NCBI RefSeq assembly: GCF_033878955.1
Contig: NZ_CP138858.1
Span: 4,739,001-4,803,000, forward strand
Length of the DNA stretch: 64,000 nt
Reading direction: 5' to 3'
DNA from: Coraliomargarita algicola
GTDB lineage: Bacteria > Verrucomicrobiota > Verrucomicrobiia > Opitutales > Coraliomargaritaceae
Made by a program: the position numbers and the translations under genes. The notes under the pieces were generated by a model. The model searched no databases. It was not told the DNA's origin and worked only from the letters and a program-made list of their open reading frames with translations. Position 1 is the stretch's first letter, and each line of letters begins with the position of its first letter. Positions 27,719 to 36,956 of the stretch are shown here, piece by piece.

Positions 27719-28504
27719 ATGACTCGTGATATGATGGAACACGCCCGACAGGATTTTTTATTAAGCGACTATCAACCGGCCGATTTCCCCGGCTTGGTTT
27801 CTTATTGGGAGTTTTCCCAGTCGTCCGAAACATTTACGGCGCAGCAAGGTGAGCCTTATGTGCTCCGCTCGCAGGTCGGTCCGTTGGAGGTGGTGGCGGA
27901 TGCGTCCGCTCCTTTGGGCGCTTCGGCCTTACGCATTGAAACGGGGCAGTGGCTCAATATTGCGCGTTCGGAATGTCCGCTCTTAGACATCCATGGGCCG
28001 GAGGGCCAGTTGACTGTGGTTGCGTGGATTAAACGTGAGGATCTGTCCCGGGGCTGTGAATTTATCGCGGGGCAGTGGAACGAGAGTCACCGTGGGCGAC
28101 AATACGGACTGTTTCTAAACATCGCCACTTGGGGCACCAGTGAGCAGATCTGTGGTCACCTCTCGCATGTGGGGGGGCCGACTCCGGGCTATAAATACTG
28201 TATCGATGGTCCCATGGGAGCGAGTCCGGTGCCTTATGACGAGTGGGTGATGGTTGCGATGAGTTATGATGGTTCGAATGGATATGCGTGGTTGAATGGA
28301 CAGCTCGACGCGCGCCCTGGCCTCAATCCATACTCGCTGGCCGGGGGGCTCTATGATAGTGGCCCCAATGGTTCCGATTTCACCGTAGGGGCGGTCGATC
28401 GCAGTGGTGTGATTGGTAATTTCTTTAGCGGTTGGTTGGCTGGACTTGCAGTGTATCGACGTGCACTGACTCCGGCCGAAATCTACGCATTGTCGCAACT
28501 GTGA
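27719..28504 (+). CDS. LamG/concanavalin-like lectin domain protein
   Basis: The 261-residue protein is essentially a single LamG jelly roll: FPGLVSYWEFSQSS, ALRIETGQWLNIARSECPLL, QLTVVAWIKRED, WVMVAMSYDGSNGYAWLNGQ, and the closing FSGWLAGLAVYRRALTPAEI. No catalytic motif is visible and there is no signal peptide. Its position 19 bp after a fucosidase and 49 bp before the GH39-like gene argues for a role in the same glycan pathway, perhaps as a binding partner or as a small glycosidase of unknown type. The ATG at 27719 is preferred to an upstream frame overlapping the fucosidase. Confidence 0.8.
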   Translation: MTRDMMEHARQDFLLSDYQPADFPGLVSYWEFSQSSETFTAQQGEPYVLRSQVGPLEVVADASAPLGASALRIETGQWLNIARSECPLLDIHGPEGQLTVVAWIKREDLSRGCEFIAGQWNESHRGRQYGLFLNIATWGTSEQICGHLSHVGGPTPGYKYCIDGPMGASPVPYDEWVMVAMSYDGSNGYAWLNGQLDARPGLNPYSLAGGLYDSGPNGSDFTVGAVDRSGVIGNFFSGWLAGLAVYRRALTPAEIYALSQL

Positions 28505-28553
28505 TTGTTTCTTAGTTTCTCCGTCTTTCCGTTACCCCTTGAATGATCGTTAT

Positions 28554-31500
28554 ATGATGCATCGATTTATACCCCTGCTTTGTTTATTGTCTGTGCTGGT
28601 TCACTGTTCTACGGGGGAGCCGGTGTTGAATGGGCCGGACTTTCTTCCACCTTTTGAGAATCAAGAGGGCCAGCGAGTGGATGCGGAACTACGTGTGGTT
28701 TCTTTTCTCGACCCCGAGCAGGCGAACCATCCGGTGGAGGCTGCGAGTGTGGTTTTTGGCAACAAGCGTTTGGCAGTTCGTGAACAACAACAGCGGAAGA
28801 TGGAGACGGGGAGGGACAATGTGGTGACGGTCTTCGTAAACGATCAGCCCTTAACAAAGCTGATTTTAGTCGCGACCTACCGGACTGCGGATGGGCACAC
28901 CGTTTCGATGACAGATAGCAAACGTCGTGACATGGTGAGCTTAATCACAGATGTAGAAGATTCGAGTGTGCGTTGGAAATCTCGCTATCCATTGCCTGAC
29001 GGAACGAAAACGGAATTTACGTATCAGTTAAAATCATTAGGAGCGAGTCGCGTGGAACTGTCTTGGGACATCGGTTGCAGTGCGGAGCAGATCGCGCAAT
29101 TCCGTCAGCAGGGCTACGACATTGGCAATTATCTCGTCTATTTCGATATCGAAGGCGATTATCGCAAAGACGATGTGACGATCGACGGAGTCTCGATCGA
29201 GCCGCATCCCATCGAGGTGTTAAAAGCGAATGAAATGAAAGAGATGCCACTTTGGACGGGGCAGTTTCATTCCATCGCGTATGCACCGACGAAGCCCATG
29301 CTTGGCTTTGAAATACAATCGGAGCACGGCCTGAACGGCGTGCTACGTGAGACGTACCGTCACGGTCGCGTTCACTTGGGCTTTAAATTGAATGCATCGC
29401 GTCCGCAGGATTCACTGATTTTGGATTTGGGTAAAGTCGCGCTTGCTGAGGCGGCAACACCGCCAGCAGTTGAGGGCAATGACCTATGGGCACAGGATGC
29501 GCTGCATATACCCTTATTGCCGACGCGTAATCTATTTCCGAATCCGAGCTTCGAGCAAGGCATGCGTTACTGGCGCTGGTGGAGTGGGGGTGCTTTGTAT
29601 TCTCCCTCAGAGCAACTGCGATGGGAGACCGATTCTGCGCACAGTCGCTTCGGCGAGGCCTCGATGGTGATGCGTCCGGTGCAGCAGGGCAGTCTGCCGC
29701 TACGGAGTTTTTCACTGCCCACTGCCAAGGGAAAGACCTATACATTAAGTTGGTATGCCAAGGCGGAAAAGGAGCACGCGACACTAAAGGTGGCTCCCTT
29801 TAGCAGTAAAGACGGGGGCCAGTTTAATCGTAACACTGTGAATGGATGGGAGGCGTTTGACTTGAGCACGGATTGGCAGCGTTTTCAGTATTCTTTTCTT
29901 TCAGATGGCTCACCTATCAGCTTTATTCTGTTACCATCGAATCGCTCTGGTAATATCTGGATGGATGGCATGCAGTTTGAGGTGGGCGACCGGGCGACCG
30001 AGTTTGTTTCCGCTCCTTTGGAAGGTGCTTTTGTCACTTCGCATCCTCAGAATAATCTAGAATATGGCAGCCCCGTGAATGCACGCTACCTGCTACGGGG
30101 GGAAGTGGGCACTACAGGTAAACTGAGCCTTTCTCTTGAGAATTTTTACAATGCAACGCTCTGGCAGGAGCAGTTGCATGTGCAAGCGGGGCAGCAATTG
30201 GATCTGCCCTTTGACTCGCTTCAACTTGCGACTGGGGTCTACGTTTTACGAGCGCACTTTGAGGTGCCAGGTGTGGATGCATATGATGATTACTATCGTT
30301 TCACAGTGATAGATTCACTCGATGGCACGCATGCCACGAAGGACTTGTATGGCGCCTTGGTGAGTGCGCGGACTAATCGCTCGGAGGAGTATTTTGATTT
30401 GATGCAGCGAGTGGGGTTTGTTGGTTCCAGTAGTTATGGCCCAGGTAAGGCACGGGCACCGATGATCTATGAGCTGCGCGAGAAGTATCATATTACCGAT
30501 TACACACATGAGGTGGTTGAATGTCCGCATTTGAACAGTGAGCAGAAGCGTAACAATCATCCTGACTTCATGCTGGCCAAGGCAATCAGTCATCGTCTGT
30601 GGCGTAAGCCGGAAGAGCGAAAGGCGCATCCACCAGTGGAACGTTTTTCCGATGAACTCCTCGCGCAGTTCGAAGATCTTTGTGAACGCGTGGCGCGCGA
30701 GTGTCCGTATGTGTGCGTCTGGTCTATTGCCACCGAGGAAGAGATTACCATGCCTATCATCAGCAAATACGAGGACTTTGATGAATATGCGAAACTGCAG
30801 CGCGCGTTTTATCGTGGTATCAAGCGTGGCAATCCCGATGCCATTGCATTGCCTTCCGGCGGCACCTCCGGTTACGGGAAAATTCGCGGTAAGGATGATA
30901 TTAATGGCTTCTTGAAAGCAACGCAGGGCGAGATCAAATGGGACGCGGTGGCGATTCATCCTTATGGCTCTATCGACGGGACACTGGGCGCGGGGGATTT
31001 GGATGAATCCATTCAAATGCTGAAGGATAATATGGCTCAGTTTGGTTACGGCGATGAAACACCAATCTTGCTGAACGAAGGAGGGGGCGGAAGTTCCAAT
31101 ATTTGGGGAGACGGGCCCAGTTATTCATACTCGGGTGGACAGCCCTCGTATGACATCGGACTACACGAATTTTTACATGCCTCGAAGATGGCGCGTCAGT
31201 ATATCATGTGTTTGAAATACTGGCCGCAAGTGCCACACTATAACAGCTGGCAAAGTGAAGTGGCGATGTTGGTGGATTATAACCTGACGCCCTCCAGCTT
31301 CTTGCTAGGCATGAATACGCTGGGGCAGTATTTGGGGGAGCCGAATTTTGTTGCGGATATACGCCCCGCTCCAGGCGTGCGGGGATACGCGTTTGATGAT
31401 GCCGAGCATGGAGCCGTCGCGGCTGTGTGGTGCACGATTGATGAGGTTGAGCGTGGTTACACGCGTGGGCCTGTCATGCGCATGCAGTTCTCGGATGAGT

Positions 31501-32639
31501 TGCCGACTTTGATCGATTTGATGGGGCGGGAAACGGCACTAGTCGTCGACGATGCGGGCTGGGCGAATGTCCAACTCACGCCAGCGCCGTTATTCTTGAA
31601 GGGCGGGCAGCCTCAAGCCTTGGCGCGAGTTTTGCAAAATGCGGAAGTGATCGGGGCCGGTTCCAACGTGAGTGTTGTGTATCGACCGACCATGAATGGA
31701 AAGATCGAAGCGATCACCCATAATTTGACGGGGCGCGTCCAAACGGGCTCACTGCAAGTCGGTGCCCGCGCGCTTCCATTTGAATTAAAGGCCAACGCCC
31801 AGCAGACGATTGAACTGCCGGGCTCCGCTGATACGGCATTGGGTGAGTTGCATACCTTTGACCTCAATTATGTGCTCCAGCAACCAGGATTAGACCCCGT
31901 TCGCGCTCATTGGAACATGGATTATTTCTATGTGCCCAAACTCGCGGATGATTTGGATTGGTCGCGTATACCAGAGATCGAAATGACCAATCTGTATCGA
32001 CCCACGATTAAAATGAAGCAGACGGTGGGCGGTCACCCGGGCGACATTGCTGCACGGTTCAAAATCGCTTGGGATGCGGACAAGCTTTATCTGCGTGTGG
32101 AGGCAGAGGATGATCTGCTGATTACCAATGAACCAAAGTTTTGGAGCTCGATCACAGCTCAACGAGAAAGCCTTTATATGTTGGATGGCTGTTTGGAGGT
32201 TTATTTCGACTGCGGAGCCAATGGTCGTATAAATAATCAAGGTTTTGATTTGGATGATTATCGCTATGATTTCAGTGTGGACAATCCAGATGGGCAAACG
32301 GGTAAAAGCCTAGTTTGTCGCTTTCGCGAGGTATTTAAAGAATATGCGGGCGGTGTGGAGTTTCCGACCAAAGCCGAGGCCGCGGCTGGGATTCAGGCAG
32401 AGTTCACCCGAATTTCGGATACCCGTTATGCCTATACCATTGCCTTTGAGCAAAAATACATTGCGCCCTTACGTTTAGAAGCGGGCTCTCAGGCAGGCTT
32501 CGCACTTTATCTGCATGACCGAATGGACGATGGCACCTTTGGTGACAAAGGCCTGAGTCTCGCAACCGAAGCAGGCTCACATGTCGATGCACAGCCTCAA
32601 CTTTGGCCTATTATGGTTCTATCGGACCAAGAACTCTAA
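28554..32639 (+). CDS. Multidomain GH39-like glycosidase with CBM9-like module
   Basis: The 1361-residue protein starts at ATG 28554 or 28557 with an export signal (FIPLLCLLSVLVHCSTG). Residues ~325-480 resemble a CBM4/9 jelly roll (LFPNPSFEQGMRYWRWW). Residues ~580-960 look like a clan GH-A TIM barrel: candidate acid/base Glu in WSIATEEEITMP, WDAVAIHPYG, and candidate nucleophile Glu in TPILLNEGGG. The last ~210 residues match the CBM9 pattern (IAARFKIAWDADKLYLRVEA; LEVYFDCGANG; GFALYLHDRMDDG). The nearest family I can name is GH39-like, with low certainty; GH5/GH42-type relatives are alternatives. The neighbouring fucosidases and SASA esterase suggest a decorated polysaccharide as substrate. 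Confidence 0.75.
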   Translation: MMHRFIPLLCLLSVLVHCSTGEPVLNGPDFLPPFENQEGQRVDAELRVVSFLDPEQANHPVEAASVVFGNKRLAVREQQQRKMETGRDNVVTVFVNDQPLTKLILVATYRTADGHTVSMTDSKRRDMVSLITDVEDSSVRWKSRYPLPDGTKTEFTYQLKSLGASRVELSWDIGCSAEQIAQFRQQGYDIGNYLVYFDIEGDYRKDDVTIDGVSIEPHPIEVLKANEMKEMPLWTGQFHSIAYAPTKPMLGFEIQSEHGLNGVLRETYRHGRVHLGFKLNASRPQDSLILDLGKVALAEAATPPAVEGNDLWAQDALHIPLLPTRNLFPNPSFEQGMRYWRWWSGGALYSPSEQLRWETDSAHSRFGEASMVMRPVQQGSLPLRSFSLPTAKGKTYTLSWYAKAEKEHATLKVAPFSSKDGGQFNRNTVNGWEAFDLSTDWQRFQYSFLSDGSPISFILLPSNRSGNIWMDGMQFEVGDRATEFVSAPLEGAFVTSHPQNNLEYGSPVNARYLLRGEVGTTGKLSLSLENFYNATLWQEQLHVQAGQQLDLPFDSLQLATGVYVLRAHFEVPGVDAYDDYYRFTVIDSLDGTHATKDLYGALVSARTNRSEEYFDLMQRVGFVGSSSYGPGKARAPMIYELREKYHITDYTHEVVECPHLNSEQKRNNHPDFMLAKAISHRLWRKPEERKAHPPVERFSDELLAQFEDLCERVARECPYVCVWSIATEEEITMPIISKYEDFDEYAKLQRAFYRGIKRGNPDAIALPSGGTSGYGKIRGKDDINGFLKATQGEIKWDAVAIHPYGSIDGTLGAGDLDESIQMLKDNMAQFGYGDETPILLNEGGGGSSNIWGDGPSYSYSGGQPSYDIGLHEFLHASKMARQYIMCLKYWPQVPHYNSWQSEVAMLVDYNLTPSSFLLGMNTLGQYLGEPNFVADIRPAPGVRGYAFDDAEHGAVAAVWCTIDEVERGYTRGPVMRMQFSDELPTLIDLMGRETALVVDDAGWANVQLTPAPLFLKGGQPQALARVLQNAEVIGAGSNVSVVYRPTMNGKIEAITHNLTGRVQTGSLQVGARALPFELKANAQQTIELPGSADTALGELHTFDLNYVLQQPGLDPVRAHWNMDYFYVPKLADDLDWSRIPEIEMTNLYRPTIKMKQTVGGHPGDIAARFKIAWDADKLYLRVEAEDDLLITNEPKFWSSITAQRESLYMLDGCLEVYFDCGANGRINNQGFDLDDYRYDFSVDNPDGQTGKSLVCRFREVFKEYAGGVEFPTKAEAAAGIQAEFTRISDTRYAYTIAFEQKYIAPLRLEAGSQAGFALYLHDRMDDGTFGDKGLSLATEAGSHVDAQPQLWPIMVLSDQEL

Positions 32640-32652
32640 AACTTGTTTTATC

Positions 32653-34695
32653 ATGTGTCTTAACTGGAACACTCTTATCGCGACCGCTGCAATGTGCTTG
32701 ACTACGCTCAATCTCGCCTCTGCTGCAATCGAGCCGATGGGCTTGATCACAGACGGTGCTATTCTACAACGCCAACAGCCGATCCCAGTTTGGGGTTGGG
32801 CGGATCCGGGTGAAGCCATTACAGTCACTCTCAACGGGCATAGTGTAAAGGCCGTAAGTGATTCCACGGGCAAGTGGACGTTGCAACTGCCAGCCATGGA
32901 AGCCGCGATGGATTTGACTATGGAAATTTCAGGTGAGGGTGCGACCGAATCTATTACAGTGAAGAATGTCGCTATCGGTGAGGTCTGGTTGGCTTCGGGC
33001 CAGTCCAATATGGAGTGGTTACTTAAGTGGGTGGACATGAGTGATGTTGCGGATGCGCCAGCGAACCCAATGATCCGTGAAGCGAGAGTCAGCGGTATCG
33101 GTAGTTTTCGTGAGCCAAATGAGAAAAGTCGCGGTTCATGGAAGATGGATACGCCCGATCATCGTCCTAATTTCAGTGCGGTGGGATACCGTTTTGCGAG
33201 CAAATTGCAGCATGAACTTGGGGTGCCGGTTGGGATCATTAAAGCCGCGGTTGGTGGTACTGCGGTTGAGCCTTGGACACCACGCGAAGTGGTCGATGCG
33301 ATCCGTCCGATATGGTCGCGGGAATACTGGGCCGCTTACGATGCCTATCCGGCCCAGAAAAAGCAGTATCTGGCAGCAGTTGACGCATGGTTGCTCGAAA
33401 ATCAACGCGTGGACACACGTGAGCAGTCTGAGCCGAAAGGGAGTTTGAAGCCTGCGGATGATTTAGCCTGGACGACTGTATTGACCAGTCAGGCGCTTCC
33501 GGAGTCTTTATACTCCGGCTATGGAGTCATTTGGCTGCGCAAAACGATTGAGGTGCCGGCGGGGCGCTTCGATGACAAAGCTACTTATTTTCGCACCTAT
33601 ACCAAAGACTCGTATTCAGATTTGTATGTCAATGGGCAGTTAATTTACGATACAACCTTTGAAAGTTATCCAGGGCAGGGGACTTGGGTGACCGCTCGCA
33701 TCAACCCCGGCGTGTTGCAAGCGGGAAGCAATGAAATTGCACTGCGGGTGTATTCTCCTTTCGTGCCGTTTCAAATGGATCGGGCTTATTCGATCGATGA
33801 TGTCAAAATGGATGCCAGTTGGGAAGCGCAGGTGGAAGTCGATTATGGCGCGCCGAGCGAAGCGGCGCTGGCGAGCATGCCGCAAATGCCTAAAAGCCAA
33901 GTGGGCTATGGTCGTTTGCCAGCGGTCCACTTCAACCGATTTATCGCACCGATTGCGGGATATGCGATGCGCGGGGTGATTTGGTATCAGGGAGAGACGA
34001 ATGCACAGCAGCATGAAGAAGCAGAATATGCGCAGGTCTTTCCCGCGATGATACAATCCTGGCGCACCTTGTGGGGGCAGCCGGATATGCCTTTCTACTA
34101 CTGCCAGCTCGCAGCTTACGGTAGTAAAAGCCCCGACCCCGCTGCGGTCGGGTGGGCTCCCTTTCGCCGGGCACAAGAAGCCGCCTTGGAGCTGCCAAAT
34201 ACGGGGCAAGCTGTTTTGATCGATGTTGGAGAGTCGGACATCCATCCATACGATAAGCTGTCGGTGGGCGACCGATTGGCTCGTTTAGCATTTGCCAATG
34301 ATTATAACCTGGACGTCGTCGATTCTGGTCCGGTCATGGAGTCGGTCACGCTCGATGAGCAAGGGGGCGTGACGGTCAGTTTTCGTTCGTTGGCTGGCGG
34401 GCTCGTCGCTCAAGCCTTGCCTGAGCGCTATGCCGTGAGCCATAAAAAGGCACAGTATCGTCCCTTCGTTCGCTATGCACCCGACAGCGAGTTGGAAGGC
34501 TTCGCCCTGCAAGATGCCGCAGGAAAGTGGCATTGGGCTGAGGCGTCGATTCATGGCGATACTGTCAAAGTGCATTCTGCATCTGCGCCGCAGCCCGTTG
34601 CGATTCGTTACAATTGGCAATCCTATCCCAATGGCAATCTCGCGAATTCCGAGGGCTTACCGGCGACTCCTTTCGAAAGTGTACTCTCACACTAA
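32653..34695 (+). CDS. Sialate O-acetylesterase-like SGNH esterase
   Basis: The 680-residue protein has a signal peptide (LIATAAMCLTTLNLASA). An N-terminal beta domain (QPIPVWGWADPGEAITVTLNG) precedes the SGNH esterase, whose block I Ser is in WLASGQSNMEW; the fold is interrupted by a jelly-roll insertion (residues ~275-400, WLRKTIEVPAG, LYVNGQLIYDTT) and resumes with GVIWYQGETNA and VLIDVGESDIHPYDK, which holds the Asp/His pair. This split layout is typical of bacterial sialate O-acetylesterase family proteins. In polysaccharide loci such enzymes often remove acetyl groups from sugars other than sialic acid, and no sialic-acid genes are present here. It starts 13 bp after the GH39-like gene. 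Confidence 0.9.
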   Translation: MCLNWNTLIATAAMCLTTLNLASAAIEPMGLITDGAILQRQQPIPVWGWADPGEAITVTLNGHSVKAVSDSTGKWTLQLPAMEAAMDLTMEISGEGATESITVKNVAIGEVWLASGQSNMEWLLKWVDMSDVADAPANPMIREARVSGIGSFREPNEKSRGSWKMDTPDHRPNFSAVGYRFASKLQHELGVPVGIIKAAVGGTAVEPWTPREVVDAIRPIWSREYWAAYDAYPAQKKQYLAAVDAWLLENQRVDTREQSEPKGSLKPADDLAWTTVLTSQALPESLYSGYGVIWLRKTIEVPAGRFDDKATYFRTYTKDSYSDLYVNGQLIYDTTFESYPGQGTWVTARINPGVLQAGSNEIALRVYSPFVPFQMDRAYSIDDVKMDASWEAQVEVDYGAPSEAALASMPQMPKSQVGYGRLPAVHFNRFIAPIAGYAMRGVIWYQGETNAQQHEEAEYAQVFPAMIQSWRTLWGQPDMPFYYCQLAAYGSKSPDPAAVGWAPFRRAQEAALELPNTGQAVLIDVGESDIHPYDKLSVGDRLARLAFANDYNLDVVDSGPVMESVTLDEQGGVTVSFRSLAGGLVAQALPERYAVSHKKAQYRPFVRYAPDSELEGFALQDAAGKWHWAEASIHGDTVKVHSASAPQPVAIRYNWQSYPNGNLANSEGLPATPFESVLSH

Positions 34696-34722
34696 TCAGC
34701 AACTATTACTCATTTCTATTTT

Positions 34723-36927
34723 ATGACATCGTTCGAATCCACACGTTTTAATGAACTCAAGCACCCATTTGTTTGGACCACTGCCGAGGAGCGTTCCGCA
34801 GTATTGGCCAACGTGAATGAGCCAATCTGGCATCGTTTTATCGAAGAGGCGGAGAAGCACTTCGAACAAATCGGCGGATTGCCTTTAGCTAAATTCCCCG
34901 TCTTTTGCCACCGTGGTGATTTGGATGAGGTGATGGCAGTCTGTGTATTGGCCACCGTGCGTGACGACGCCAAATTGTGGCATTGGATCGGAGATTGGTT
35001 GCGTGGGGCTCTGAGTTATTATCGGTTAAAATTACCACAGTGGCGTGAAAATCGATATGCGATTATGCGTGGTGAACAACCACAGGATCGTCCCGAAGGT
35101 GGGGGACAGCCGAAATTTTCGGGCGGTGGAAACCCACGCCAGTTTTTTGAAGGCTTTACTGAAGGCATCACCTATTGGGTGGAGGCAGGATTGACTTCGG
35201 TGCTATTTCACTTGTTGGATCAGTTGGAAGCTTATGCGCCCAACGAATTAAATGCAGGCGAGAAGCTGCAGTTGTTGGAGGCGATTGGAGATTATGCGGA
35301 TCGTTTTGCCTTTCATGAAGAGCGCATGAAATACAATAATCGTGGCATGTGGGCCAATGCAGCAATCATGCTGGCAGGGCTGGCCCGCCTGGATCGCCGG
35401 ACCGGCGATCTCTTAGCTTTGCAGGCCGCACGTCGTCATGAGGAATATCGTTCTACCTTTTTGGATGATGGGTTTCATATCGAAGGGGCACCTGATTATC
35501 ACTTGATGTCTTGTGATGGTATGCTGGCATATTTGTTGACGGCAGCGAACCTGGCGCCTGACACGGATGTGTATGCAGGCAATGCTGGCAGTGGGGCTTT
35601 TGAGCGTTATCCTTCCTTTCATGAGACGGTCAGAGCGTATTTGCATACTGTGGTGCCAGGGCCTACATTGTGGAATCATTCGCGTGGTTGTTCGATCTCT
35701 TCTGCAGTCACTATTCGGCCAGCAGTGGTCAATGCATGGCGTCTTTCACAAGATGAGGAGATCGGGTGGTTATTGGGCGCACGAATGGGAGAAGTGGATA
35801 CAAATTCCAATAAGACGCCCTTGAAGGTAACGAATACAGCACTGTTAGGCTTGGGGCATTATCAGCCTTTGCTTAATTTTTGGCTGTTTCGACCTGTGCC
35901 GGATTGTGCTGCACCCAAGACAAAGTATCATAATATGGATGGTTACGGCACAGTATTTAGCCGTAGCCACTGGGGCCGGGATGCCAGTTGTGTCTCTGTC
36001 CGTTACGGATATGAGGGGACTGGGAAAGGCCACCGTGACCACGCGCACGTGGCGCTCTCTGTTGCCGGTGTGAATGTTCTGAAAGATCCATTTCCACGCT
36101 ATGGTCCCGCTGGTTTAAATACGGCGATGTATCACAATACTGTGGTTATTGATAATCAGGAGCCTTCGGCAGTCGTAGGTTCGGTTCTCTCGGAGCAACA
36201 TGAGGCGGGTGGCGACGCACTGTTGATCGATAATGTCGGGGGGGGGGAGCCAGATCGTATCTTTTTAGGTGATCCATGTGAAGAAACGAATTATTGGTTT
36301 ACCAATCATCCGGAGATTCCTGAGTCTGGTTTTTTGCGAGCAGTGATTCACATTCACGATAGTTGTGTGATTTTAGTGGATGAAGTCAGAGCTGAAGGCG
36401 CGCAGCATATTGATTGGTTCTTTCATTCGGACTTGAGTACTGTCGGATATGAGCGTGACGCTGAAGAGCGTCAAGATAGCTATCAAGCGCGTCAGCGTAT
36501 GGTCGTGGTGCCCGCGGGGACTGTAGATATGAGTTTTCGTGGGACGGAGCAGAATTGTGGTGCTGGAGATGTTCAGCGCTTCGAATTTGAGGCGCCTTCA
36601 CTAGATGCGTCCTTTAGTCAGATACATTCGGATGCTGAGTTTAGCTTTGCACGAGGGCATCATGTGCATGTCGAAAACGCGAGCCTGGGAAGCGGACTAT
36701 ATTCGGGAGAGCAGGACTTTTATATCCGAGCACGTGCGCAGGTGGATCAAGCTCGTGTGTGCTGGGCGAGTTGCTGGGGGGCGGCAATGCCACAGATCGA
36801 GGCTCAGCCGACTGCAGAAGGATATCAACTCACAGTGAAGGAGGAATCTGTCGAATGGCATGTGTCTGTTGATTTTACCAATAAACAGGTAGTGCTTTCC
36901 TCCGAAACCTCCTTGGCTGAGCGCTGA
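34723..36927 (+). CDS. Heparinase II/III-family polysaccharide lyase-like protein
   Basis: The 734-residue protein combines an (alpha/alpha) toroid (residues ~1-370) with a beta-sandwich end. Features of the family are the Asn-containing segment KYNNRGMWANAAIML, the GAPDYHLMSCDG stretch with Tyr/His, and the catalytic-His region GKGHRDHAHVALSVAG followed by NTAMYHNTVVIDNQEPS. Such lyases cut uronate-containing chains by beta-elimination (heparin, alginate and related acids). No signal peptide is present, so it probably acts on imported oligosaccharides. It supports the idea that the target glycan contains uronate, as do uxaC and its neighbours. It starts 27 bp after the esterase and ends 29 bp before fucosidase copy 3. 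Confidence 0.85.
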   Translation: MTSFESTRFNELKHPFVWTTAEERSAVLANVNEPIWHRFIEEAEKHFEQIGGLPLAKFPVFCHRGDLDEVMAVCVLATVRDDAKLWHWIGDWLRGALSYYRLKLPQWRENRYAIMRGEQPQDRPEGGGQPKFSGGGNPRQFFEGFTEGITYWVEAGLTSVLFHLLDQLEAYAPNELNAGEKLQLLEAIGDYADRFAFHEERMKYNNRGMWANAAIMLAGLARLDRRTGDLLALQAARRHEEYRSTFLDDGFHIEGAPDYHLMSCDGMLAYLLTAANLAPDTDVYAGNAGSGAFERYPSFHETVRAYLHTVVPGPTLWNHSRGCSISSAVTIRPAVVNAWRLSQDEEIGWLLGARMGEVDTNSNKTPLKVTNTALLGLGHYQPLLNFWLFRPVPDCAAPKTKYHNMDGYGTVFSRSHWGRDASCVSVRYGYEGTGKGHRDHAHVALSVAGVNVLKDPFPRYGPAGLNTAMYHNTVVIDNQEPSAVVGSVLSEQHEAGGDALLIDNVGGGEPDRIFLGDPCEETNYWFTNHPEIPESGFLRAVIHIHDSCVILVDEVRAEGAQHIDWFFHSDLSTVGYERDAEERQDSYQARQRMVVVPAGTVDMSFRGTEQNCGAGDVQRFEFEAPSLDASFSQIHSDAEFSFARGHHVHVENASLGSGLYSGEQDFYIRARAQVDQARVCWASCWGAAMPQIEAQPTAEGYQLTVKEESVEWHVSVDFTNKQVVLSSETSLAER

Positions 36928-36956
36928 AGTCGCAGTATCTCTTCATTAATATCGCT

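Noticed and set aside
28554..28630. Possible lipobox (LVHC) in the GH39-like protein
   Set aside because: His at the -1 position does not fit the lipoprotein consensus; a normal signal peptide is more likely.
30315..31016. 233-codon minus-strand frame inside the GH39-like gene
   Set aside because: It is antisense to the candidate catalytic barrel and has no recognisable domain.
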